Source: a bacterium
Lineage (GTDB): Bacteria; Patescibacteria; ABY1; BM507; VMTK01
Direction: 5' to 3'
DNA: 5,955 bases
NCBI GenBank assembly: GCA_030641105.1
Contig: DAOWHZ010000075.1
Coordinates: 1 to 5,955 of the forward strand
The notes under the pieces were generated by a model that saw only the letters and a program-made list of their open reading frames with translations, searched no databases and was not told where the DNA came from. Shown piece after piece: positions 1-5,253 of this stretch (the stretch's first letter is position 1; each line of letters starts with the position of its first letter). The position numbers were made by a program, and so were the translations under genes.

Positions 1-9
1 ATTCCTTTG

Positions 10-34
10 TAGCGGCACTTTAACTTGTCGCCTG
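10..34. repeat. Degenerate copy of the GCGACA/TGTCGC palindromic repeat
   Basis: Read on the minus strand, this 25-base stretch matches 1930-1954 at 20 of 25 positions, including the GGCGACA and CGCT ends. The copy at 1933-1952 is a perfect palindrome; this one has lost several pairs. It lies just upstream of the first lipoprotein gene. A dispersed intergenic palindrome family is the simplest reading, but two copies in one window are limited proof. Confidence 0.45.
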
Positions 35-61
35 CGAGGAAAAATAAGAAAGGTAAAAAAT

Positions 62-748
62 ATGCGTAAAAAAGTAATTTTTGTTTCAATTTTACTTTTA
101 GTTGCCTTTGTTTTAGCTGGCGCTGGATGCGTGAAAAAAGAAGCGGGAGAAAAAGAAGCGGCGCTAACAGGTGAAAAAGAAAAAGCTGAAGAAAAAACCG
201 AATCATTAACTGAAATTTTAAGCAAGGCAAAAAGTATAACTTCTTTTAAGTATGATATAATAATGACTGTTCCCGGACAAGCGGCTATGACGCAAAAAAT
301 GCGGATTAAGCAAAACAAGATGAGAATGGAAGGGACTATAGAAGGGCGAAATATGGTTTATTTAACGGATTCTGACAAGCAGGTGGCATATATGTATATT
401 CCGGCGCAAAACATGGCGATGAAGATGAATTTTGGCAAAGTTCAGGAAACTGTTGGGGAATCTCCAACAGAACAATCCGGATCTGTTATGCAATATAATC
501 CGGCAACTATTGGCAGCGAAGTTCTGGATGGAAAGAGTTGCTTGGTCGCTGAATATACTGCTGATGAAATAAAAGTAAAAATGTGGATATGGATAAAATA
601 CGGATTACCTATCAGGACAGAGTCAACAACAGCTAAAGGCACTTCCGTGGTAGAGCTGAAGAATATAGAGCTTGGTGATATTGCTGACAGTATGTTTGAA
701 TTACCGGCCGGCGTTCAGATAATGGAGATACCGCTTTTTGATCTATAA
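62..748 (+). CDS. Predicted lipoprotein with LolA/DUF4412-like domain
   Basis: A 228-residue secreted protein. Residues 1-22 form a lipoprotein signal peptide: a basic MRKK start, a hydrophobic core, then LAGAGC with Cys23 as the likely lipidated residue. Gly at -3 is tolerated but not ideal for a lipobox. Residues 24-48 are a Lys/Glu-rich linker. The rest alternates in beta-like strands (MRMEG near 87-91, VYLTDSDKQVAYMYI near 99-113) and ends with KMWIWIKYGLPIR and FELPAGVQIM. This pattern resembles LolA/LppX-type or DUF4412 half-barrel proteins, which bind lipids or other hydrophobic ligands; the ligand here is unknown. The start is supported by AAAGG at 49-53, eight bases before the ATG, the only good Shine-Dalgarno-like site in the window. 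The lipoprotein call is firm; the domain call is from memory of the family pattern. Confidence 0.85.
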   Translation: MRKKVIFVSILLLVAFVLAGAGCVKKEAGEKEAALTGEKEKAEEKTESLTEILSKAKSITSFKYDIIMTVPGQAAMTQKMRIKQNKMRMEGTIEGRNMVYLTDSDKQVAYMYIPAQNMAMKMNFGKVQETVGESPTEQSGSVMQYNPATIGSEVLDGKSCLVAEYTADEIKVKMWIWIKYGLPIRTESTTAKGTSVVELKNIELGDIADSMFELPAGVQIMEIPLFDL

Positions 749-888
749 GTTCTATTTTCTAAATTGTATGAATTACAGTTATGTTTCTTTCAACCGTTTC
801 CTGTCAGGAGACCGCGTTTTATTTTATTGCTAATTTATCCCGCTAAGACAGGGCCAAAAAGCGCTAAATTTCATTATAGATATTATTT

Positions 889-897
889 TGCTATAAT
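889..897 (+). promoter_or_regulatory. Extended -10 promoter giving a leaderless mRNA
   Basis: TGCTATAAT is a perfect extended -10 element (TGn plus TATAAT). The hexamer ends at 897, so the expected start of transcription, 6-7 bases later, falls on the A of the ATG at 904 or within one base of it. The -35 region (about 868-875) matches TTGACA poorly, as is common when TGn is present. No ribosome binding site fits between promoter and start codon. Confidence 0.65.
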
Positions 898-903
898 GAT
901 TAT

Positions 904-1335
904 ATGAACAAATATATTATCACAACATTTTGGGCTTTAATCGTAAATTTTTTATTTATCGTAAGCATGTTTTTTATTCCCGCGGTTAGAAAATCATTTC
1001 AGGGCTCAGAAGTGTTTTTAATCCCATTTATCATTTTTTTCTTATTGGGCTTGGTTTTAACAATTCTTACTTTCAAAAATAAAGTTGAACCCAAATTTAA
1101 AAAATTTTTGCTGTTAACCGGAATATCTTCAGCAGGAATGTTTATCAGTATTTTTTTGCATAACATCATTTATGGTATCTTTATCTTTTTATTTGGGGCA
1201 GATTTTTGGGACAGGATTGGAATTGGTGACGAGCCGGTTTTCTTTTTTATTGCTCTTGTTTTATGCCCGATAGGATTTTTAGTTGGAATGGCGGGGAGTA
1301 TAGTGATGTTTATTAAGAGAGGAAAACAAATTTAA
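904..1335 (+). CDS. Four-helix integral membrane protein of unknown function
   Basis: A 143-residue, strongly hydrophobic protein that I do not recognise by name. It has about four membrane segments: near residues 6-26, 36-57, 66-97 (long, perhaps kinked) and 111-136. The loop FGADFWDRIGIGDEP (97-111) is polar and acidic and looks the most specific part. Lys/Arg-rich stretches at 58-68 and 138-142 suggest those ends face the cytoplasm. The ATG lies where transcription should start from the TGCTATAAT element at 889-897, so it is probably translated from a leaderless message; there is no Shine-Dalgarno site. The next gene starts 62 bases later across a very AT-rich spacer. Membrane location is well supported; no enzyme or transporter motif is visible. 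Confidence 0.8.
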   Translation: MNKYIITTFWALIVNFLFIVSMFFIPAVRKSFQGSEVFLIPFIIFFLLGLVLTILTFKNKVEPKFKKFLLLTGISSAGMFISIFLHNIIYGIFIFLFGADFWDRIGIGDEPVFFFIALVLCPIGFLVGMAGSIVMFIKRGKQI

Positions 1336-1397
1336 TTTTTTATATAAAAAATATTAAAATAAAGGTAATTTAAGTAATTAATTAACATATAAACATT

Positions 1398-1931
1398 ATG
1401 CAAGAATTTATAATTAATATCATTAAACAAAATGGCGTGGACATCGCCTGGATTATTATCCTGTTCTTTTTAGGCAAAACAATTTTAAAGCTTATAGTCA
1501 AGCGGCTGGTGCGGATAGTTGATGACGGGGATGACGCGCGCACCTCTCAAGAAGAAAAAAGAGCGGAAACTCTTGGCCATGTTATTGTTTCAGTCGGAAA
1601 CATTATTATTTATGCCATAATTTTGTTTATGGTTTTAAATTTATTTGGCGTGGATGTCAGGCCGATTTTAGCCGGAGCCGGCATTATTGGGCTGGCAATC
1701 GGGTTTGGAGCCCAGTCCCTGGTCAAGGATTTTGTTTCAGGACTTTTTATTCTGGTTGAAAATCAATACGGCATTGGTGATAAAGTAAAAATAGGAAATT
1801 TTGAAGGGCGAGTTACCAGAATTACAATGCGCTCTACTGTATTAAAAGATGATGAAGGAAAAATGTATTATATATCCAATGGCTCAATCAGTAATGTGAT
1901 CAAAATGCCTCAGCAAAAAAAGTCTTTGTAA
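1398..1931 (+). CDS. Short MscS-family mechanosensitive channel
   Basis: A 177-residue channel of the MscS family, which opens under membrane tension and releases solutes during hypo-osmotic shock. Two helices (about 16-38 and 60-82) precede the pore helix TM3, whose Gly/Ala packing pattern is plain in AGAGIIGLAIGFGAQSLVKDF (about 92-112). ILVENQYGIGDKVKIGNFEGRV (118-139) is the typical entry to the beta domain, and YISNGSISNV (158-167) corresponds to the usual IPNG motif. The protein then ends with PQQKKSL. E. coli MscS has 286 residues, so the C-terminal alpha/beta vestibule domain is missing. No continuation is visible in another frame downstream, so it is probably a short family member rather than a fresh truncation. 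TATAAA at 1388-1393 could be a -10 element but is slightly too close to the ATG; there is no ribosome binding site. Confidence 0.92.
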   Translation: MQEFIINIIKQNGVDIAWIIILFFLGKTILKLIVKRLVRIVDDGDDARTSQEEKRAETLGHVIVSVGNIIIYAIILFMVLNLFGVDVRPILAGAGIIGLAIGFGAQSLVKDFVSGLFILVENQYGIGDKVKIGNFEGRVTRITMRSTVLKDDEGKMYYISNGSISNVIKMPQQKKSL

Positions 1932-1932
1932 G

Positions 1933-1952
1933 GCGACACGTCAACGTGTCGC
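1933..1952. repeat. Perfect 20-base palindrome after the MscS gene
   Basis: GCGACACGT and ACGTGTCGC form a perfect 9-base-pair stem around the two bases CA, starting two bases after the MscS stop codon. Five Ts (1957-1961) follow four bases after the stem, so it could act as a weak terminator for the channel gene. A degenerate relative lies at 10-34. The sequence fits both a dispersed repeat and a terminator, and these roles are not exclusive. Confidence 0.7.
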
Positions 1953-1968
1953 TGATGTTTTTCGATCT

Positions 1969-2177
1969 ATGATTTGGGAATTTTTTCCAGATGCGGATTT
2001 AAAAGTAGAAGATGTTGAACCAATTAGCGCTTTTTGTCCAAAAAGCACATCTCAATATATTGCTGCCAAAAATACCAAACGGGGATTTTTTTGGCTGAGC
2101 ATAAAAAAATTGTTGAGATTACAAAAAACCTTCCCTTGCCTCACAATTTTCTAATCCATAGGACTGCGACGAAATAG
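1969..2177 (+). pseudogene. Possible small gene broken by a T-run frameshift
   Basis: As it stands, an ATG at 1969 opens 61 codons ending at 2154, but the last 20 residues look random. If the run of seven Ts at 2086-2092 is read as eight (or five), the frame becomes ...KRGFFLAEHKKIVEITKN... and ends at TAG 2175-2177, giving about 69 residues of more protein-like composition. I do not recognise a family in either version. There is no ribosome binding site or clear promoter before it, and the frame is also open upstream of the ATG, so the start is unsure. It may be a decayed gene fragment, a real gene with a sequencing error in the homopolymer, or chance. The rest of the spacer up to 2276 shows nothing I can name. 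Confidence 0.3.
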
Positions 2178-2276
2178 TAAAAATAACAGCATTTTGCAGT
2201 AAAGTGCGGTTAATTTTAATTGGTTTAAAGGGATATGATTGAAATTTTTAATAAATTTTTAATAAAAACGTAAATA

Positions 2277-2285
2277 TGATATAAT
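2277..2285 (+). promoter_or_regulatory. Extended -10 promoter of the kinase gene
   Basis: TGATATAAT is a full extended -10 element with a perfect TATAAT hexamer. Transcription would begin near 2292, leaving a leader of about 26 bases. The -35 region near 2257-2262 is only T-rich, with no good TTGACA. The kinase and the receiver gene that follows are probably transcribed together from here. Confidence 0.6.
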
Positions 2286-2292
2286 GTAAACA

Positions 2293-2308
2293 GGATAATT
2301 TATCCACA
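2293..2308 (+). promoter_or_regulatory. DnaA-box sequence overlapping a small palindrome in the leader
   Basis: TTATCCACA at 2300-2308 is identical to the consensus high-affinity DnaA box. Its first bases are also half of the palindrome GGATAA-T-TTATCC (2293-2305). The pair lies just downstream of the predicted transcription start and ten bases before the kinase ATG, a position where a bound protein could block transcription. No second DnaA box was seen in the window, so this is not an origin. Sequence identity is certain; function is inferred. Confidence 0.4.
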
Positions 2309-2317
2309 TTTATATTT

Positions 2318-3532
2318 ATGGGCAAAAATACTATCAGGACAAATAAAAAGGCCGCTCAAGACCTTATTACAGAAAAAGAAAAATTAATTTTAGCAATCAA
2401 TAGCTTAATAGATGGTTTAATTATATTAAACGGACAAGGCGTAATAACAATAGTTAATTCCCAGGCGGAAAAATATTTTAATATCACAAAAAAAGAAGTT
2501 TTAAACAAAAAGATCAATGGAACAGTGTTAGAAAATTGTCTATATGGCTTATTTAAGCAAATTAAGAAAAGCGCAGGCAAAAGAGTAATAACAAAAGAAA
2601 TACCTGTTTTTTATGAACATAAAAAAGAATCCTCCTTCTCCACCCCCTCCATTAAGGTTACGGGGGCCAAAAAGACTTCCGCCTCTGCTAAAGCTACGCT
2701 GGACAAGACGGAAGACAAGGACGAGAGATTTTTACATATTACAGCCAAAGCCATGGTAAATTCAAGAAATGTGATAAACGGATGTATTTTAATAGCGCAT
2801 GACATAACCAGAGAAAAAACAATTGAACGGTTAAAAAATGAATTTATTTCTATTTCCGCTCATCAATTGCGCACTCCTTTGTCAGCCGTGAAGTGGACTT
2901 TGCAAATGATTTTAAGCGGTGGTATGGGGAAAGTTAAAGAGGATGTAAGAGAGTATATTAATAAGGCCTATACATCAAATGAGAGAATGATTACATTGGT
3001 TAATGATCTGCTTAATGTTTCACGGATTGAAGAAGGTCGTTTTCTTTATAATTTGGAATTTGTTTCAATTAAGAATATAATTAAAGAAGCTGTTTTTTCT
3101 TCAAGAGTTTTGTCACTTAAGAAAAAGGTAAAAGTAATATTTAATCCGCAAAAAAATAAAATACCTAAAATTAAAGTTGATTTTAAAAAAATGAAATTAG
3201 CTATTCAGAATTTGGTTGATAATGCAATAAACTATTCAATAGCAGGAAATGATGTTGTTATTAATTTAAAAAAGCTAAAAAAACAGGCAAATGATTTTAT
3301 TTTAATTGAAGTTAAAGATAATGGTATTGGTATTAGCAAAAAAGATCAGAAAAGATTATTTGTTAAATTTTTTCGCGGGGCGAATGCTATTAAAATGCAG
3401 ACCGAAGGTACAGGTTTAGGCTTATTTATTGTTAAAAACATTATTGAAGCGCATGGCGGCAAGATTTGGTATAAGAGTGATGAGAATAAGGGCTCGGCTT
3501 TTTTTGTTAGATTACCGGTAAATAATAATTAA
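2318..3532 (+). CDS. Soluble PAS-domain sensor histidine kinase
   Basis: A 404-residue two-component histidine kinase without membrane segments, so it should sense a cytoplasmic signal. A PAS domain covers about 20-166 (LIDGLIILNGQGVITIVN; closing GCILIAHDITREKTIERL). The HisKA dimerisation domain follows, with phospho-acceptor His182 in the H-box SAHQLRTPL. The ATPase domain shows the N-box NLVDNAINYS (298-307, Asn302), the G1 box DNGIGI (334-339), the F-box near 348-353 and the G2 box GTGLGL (364-369), so all parts needed for autophosphorylation are present. Gln follows the phospho-His where Glu or Asp is usual. Residues 105-136 are a GC-rich, low-complexity insertion in the PAS region. The gene has an extended -10 promoter but no Shine-Dalgarno site. 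The REC-REC gene 11 bases downstream is its likely partner. The bound ligand cannot be inferred. Confidence 0.95.
   Translation: MGKNTIRTNKKAAQDLITEKEKLILAINSLIDGLIILNGQGVITIVNSQAEKYFNITKKEVLNKKINGTVLENCLYGLFKQIKKSAGKRVITKEIPVFYEHKKESSFSTPSIKVTGAKKTSASAKATLDKTEDKDERFLHITAKAMVNSRNVINGCILIAHDITREKTIERLKNEFISISAHQLRTPLSAVKWTLQMILSGGMGKVKEDVREYINKAYTSNERMITLVNDLLNVSRIEEGRFLYNLEFVSIKNIIKEAVFSSRVLSLKKKVKVIFNPQKNKIPKIKVDFKKMKLAIQNLVDNAINYSIAGNDVVINLKKLKKQANDFILIEVKDNGIGISKKDQKRLFVKFFRGANAIKMQTEGTGLGLFIVKNIIEAHGGKIWYKSDENKGSAFFVRLPVNNN
2631..2726 (+). repeat. In-frame GC-rich insertion inside the kinase PAS region
   Basis: This 96-base block is about 55% G+C by my count, in a gene that is otherwise strongly AT-rich. 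It encodes 32 residues (105-136) rich in Ser, Thr, Lys, Ala and Asp, lying between two PAS strands where a short turn is expected. Within it CTTCCG (2676-2681) and CGGAAG (2709-2714) are inverted, and between them lies GCTAAAGC (2687-2694), the same core as the intergenic hairpin at 5299-5310. Its length is a multiple of three, so the reading frame is kept. It resembles the way Rickettsia palindromic elements enter genes, though no sequence relation to them is claimed. Confidence 0.55.
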
Positions 3533-3543
3533 AATATAAAATT

Positions 3544-4314
3544 ATGTCCAATAATAAAAAAACAATTTTAATCATTGACGATGAAGAAATTTTACTTGAT
3601 GTTTTGTCCAAGAGAATAAGAGATGAGAAATTTAATGTTTTGACTGCCAAGGATGGCCAGGAGGGTTTAGACAGGATTAAAAAAGATAAGCCGGATTTAA
3701 TTCTCTTGGATATGCTATTGCCTAAAGTTGATGGTTATGGCGTGCTGGAAGAGATGAAAAAAGATAATATAACTATTCCAGTTGTAATTATTTCCAATTC
3801 AGGCCAGCCGGTTGATATTGGCAGGGCAATTAAATTAGGCGCTTGTGATTATTTAATTAAAGCAGAGTTTGAACCGGCAGAGGTTGTTGAGAAAATTCGT
3901 CGCTGTTTAATTATTAAGCAAGATAATGGCCGTGACAAGCATAAATCCAAGACAATATTGATTATTGAAGATGATAAGTTTTTGCGGGATTTATGCATAA
4001 AAAAATTTGATCAAATGGGTTTTAAAGTTGATTTTGCCATAGACGGTTCAGAGGGTATAAGAAAGATTATTAATAATAAGCCGAATTTAGTTTTGTTAGA
4101 TCTTATTATTCCCGGCATAGAAGGTTTTGAAATTCTTCAAAAAGTGCGCGCTGACAAAGACAAAAGTATAGCAAAAATTCCAATTATAGTTCTGTCTAAT
4201 TTGGGCCAGGAATCTGATATGGAAAAAGCCATGAGCTTAGGAGCCAATGAATATCTTATTAAGGCGCATTTTACTATTGATGATGTTGCTCAGAGGGTTA
4301 AAAAATATTTATAA
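3544..4314 (+). CDS. Tandem receiver-domain response regulator (REC-REC)
   Basis: A 256-residue protein of two complete receiver domains and nothing else. REC1 (about 6-122) has the acidic pair Asp12/Asp13, phospho-acceptor Asp56, switch Ser84 and Lys106. REC2 (about 136-256) has Glu142/Asp143, phospho-acceptor Asp186, Ser218 and Lys240. Both therefore look able to accept phosphate. There is no DNA-binding, enzymatic or methyltransferase output domain, so the protein probably acts through protein contacts or passes phosphate onward. The two halves share unusual features: SN after the third strand region, and Lys-Ala where most receivers have Lys-Pro (YLIKAEF and YLIKAHF). That suggests internal duplication. 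It begins 11 bases after the kinase stop codon, without its own promoter or ribosome binding site, so it is almost certainly cotranscribed and is the kinase's probable target. Confidence 0.93.
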   Translation: MSNNKKTILIIDDEEILLDVLSKRIRDEKFNVLTAKDGQEGLDRIKKDKPDLILLDMLLPKVDGYGVLEEMKKDNITIPVVIISNSGQPVDIGRAIKLGACDYLIKAEFEPAEVVEKIRRCLIIKQDNGRDKHKSKTILIIEDDKFLRDLCIKKFDQMGFKVDFAIDGSEGIRKIINNKPNLVLLDLIIPGIEGFEILQKVRADKDKSIAKIPIIVLSNLGQESDMEKAMSLGANEYLIKAHFTIDDVAQRVKKYL

Positions 4315-4416
4315 CTCCCACAAATCAACAAATCTTTTCACAAATCTACAAATACGGAATAACACGGATAGTAAATATTTGTAGATTTGTTGTTGACTTG
4401 TTGATTTGTGGGAGTT
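4313..4416. repeat. 104-base inverted repeat filling the spacer, arms of ACAAATC units
   Basis: The outer arms pair perfectly over 19 bases (4313-4331 with 4398-4416). After an 8/7-base internal loop the inner arms pair perfectly over 15 bases (4340-4354 with 4376-4390), closing a 21-base loop (4355-4375). The left arm is made of ACAAATC-type units at 4320, 4328, 4340 and 4348 (the last ends in A). It begins within the receiver gene's stop codon and ends nine bases before the next ATG. GGGAG (4410-4414), the only Shine-Dalgarno-like string before that ATG, is buried in the stem. No T-run follows, so it is not a classic terminator. Confidence 0.9.
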
Positions 4417-4425
4417 TAAGAATTT

Positions 4426-4653
4426 ATGAAAACATTTTTAAAACAAACTAAAAGAAAAATTAATGGCGTGATTTGGACATTAATTAGCACTGGTATTATT
4501 TTATTACTGCTGGGCATACTTATTGTCTGGTATGATTTTGTTTTACGTTTAATTATAGGATTGGTGGTAATAGTAGTTGCCTATGTCTTTTTTTATGTGG
4601 CATATAGGATTTGGGCATTGAAAAAGGAGGTTGAGAAGTATTTTAAATTGTGA
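4426..4653 (+). CDS. 75-residue two-helix membrane protein, unknown function
   Basis: A small protein with a basic N-terminus (MKTFLKQTKRK), two membrane helices at about 14-36 and 39-63, and a charged tail (KKEVEKYFKL). The Lys-rich ends imply that both termini are cytoplasmic, with the short WYDF turn outside. There is no catalytic motif and I do not recognise a family; small two-helix proteins of this kind are often helpers of larger membrane complexes, but that is only a guess here. It is flanked on both sides by long inverted repeats that fill the spacers. The possible ribosome binding site GGGAG lies inside the upstream hairpin, 11 bases before the ATG, so the stem could limit translation. 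The hydrophobic pattern and low-GC codon use support a real gene. Confidence 0.75.
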   Translation: MKTFLKQTKRKINGVIWTLISTGIILLLLGILIVWYDFVLRLIIGLVVIVVAYVFFYVAYRIWALKKEVEKYFKL

Positions 4654-4655
4654 AT

Positions 4656-4776
4656 TAGACAGCTAGACAGATAGAGATTTAAGATTGAAGATTTTAGATT
4701 TAAGATTTGGTCTGAATATTTAAACAAACTCAATCTAAAATCTTCAATCTAAAATCTAAAATTTTCTAGTTGTCTA
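4656..4776. repeat. 121-base inverted repeat with heptamer-array arms
   Basis: The left arm contains five tandem heptamers of AGATTTA type at 4675, 4682, 4689, 4696 and 4703, in exact seven-base phase. The right arm (4731-4765) carries matching units in reverse. 4675-4700 pairs with 4732-4757 with a single mismatch in 26 positions, around a 31-base loop. Outside an internal loop, TAGACAGCTAG (4656-4666) pairs with CTAGTTGTCTA (4766-4776) at 10 of 11 positions. The element starts two bases after one stop codon and ends eight bases before the next ATG. Confidence 0.9.
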
Positions 4777-4784
4777 TTTTTGTT

Positions 4785-5252
4785 ATGAAAAATTTGTTTT
4801 TATTCCCTCTAATTTTAATTATTGCTTTGTCATTATCCGGTTGCGGCTGCCGTAAAGCTCCGGCAATGGATCAGTTGTCTGAAAATGGCGTTTATCATTA
4901 TCGTAATAAAGATTTGGGCTTTACTATTGTTTTGCCGGCTGAATTTGAGTATTATCAAACTCAAAGAAAAGAAACAGAAGAATTTGTTGATCTTGAATTT
5001 TTTGTGCCGACTGCTGATACTGATTATCTTCAGGAGGTGCCGGGTTATGCCAAGCCAATTGTGATAAGAATATTTAGCCGTGATGTCTGGGAAAGCGTGT
5101 CAGGCGGAGACGAAGCGCTATATCAAAAGTTGGGAGATAAAGGAAAACGAGTCTATACTATTAGATTCTGGCAGGAATTGCCGGTTGATTGGCAGGGGAA
5201 GTGGGATGATGAGATGAGGAGTGAGATTGTTAAGGGGTTTGAGATTAAATAG
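4785..5252 (+). CDS. Small predicted lipoprotein of unknown function
   Basis: Starting at the ATG at 4785 the protein has 155 residues. MKNLFLFPLILIIALSLSGC is a textbook lipoprotein signal peptide, with lipobox LSGC and Cys20 as the lipidated residue; a second Cys follows at 22. The mature part contains YRNKDLGFTIVLPAEF (39-54), then strands such as KPIVIRIFSRDVW (90-102), and ends KGFEIK. Openings of the form 'Y.n..lGF.i.lP..f' are common in small secreted PsbP-like or uncharacterised lipoproteins, but I cannot assign a family. A longer version from TTG at 4770 is possible on paper, but that codon lies inside the inverted repeat and would spoil the signal peptide, so the ATG is preferred. 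No ribosome binding site is visible. Anchoring to the outer face of the membrane is the safe conclusion. Confidence 0.85.
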   Translation: MKNLFLFPLILIIALSLSGCGCRKAPAMDQLSENGVYHYRNKDLGFTIVLPAEFEYYQTQRKETEEFVDLEFFVPTADTDYLQEVPGYAKPIVIRIFSRDVWESVSGGDEALYQKLGDKGKRVYTIRFWQELPVDWQGKWDDEMRSEIVKGFEIK

Positions 5253-5253
5253 A

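Noticed and set aside
442..642. 66-codon minus-strand frame inside the first lipoprotein gene
   Set aside because: Shadow frame with no start signals; the + strand gene is well supported.
800..852. CCTGTC/GACAGG inverted pair in the 749-903 spacer
   Set aside because: Six pairs across a 41-base gap with no further matching; not distinguishable from chance, although it may be a decayed repeat.
1331..1357. AT-only near-palindrome between the membrane protein and MscS genes
   Set aside because: T-run, ATAT and A-run symmetry is expected by chance in such AT-rich sequence and would form a very weak stem.
1932..2154. Missing C-terminal domain of MscS continuing in the downstream frame
   Set aside because: The downstream peptide shows no resemblance to the MscS vestibule domain, and a palindrome separates the two.
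2356..2805. Two minus-strand reading frames inside the kinase gene
   Set aside because: Shadows of a kinase with all its conserved motifs; no promoter or start signal on that strand.
4313..4776. The two long inverted repeats as ordinary rho-independent terminators
   Set aside because: Stems are much longer than usual, AT-rich, and not followed by a T-run at the right place.
4770..4784. TTG start for a 160-residue form of the second lipoprotein
   Set aside because: The TTG lies inside the right arm of the inverted repeat; the ATG at 4785 gives a standard signal peptide with Cys20.
4822..5064. 80-codon reading frame in another + frame
   Set aside because: Entirely inside the lipoprotein gene and of atypical composition; a shadow frame.
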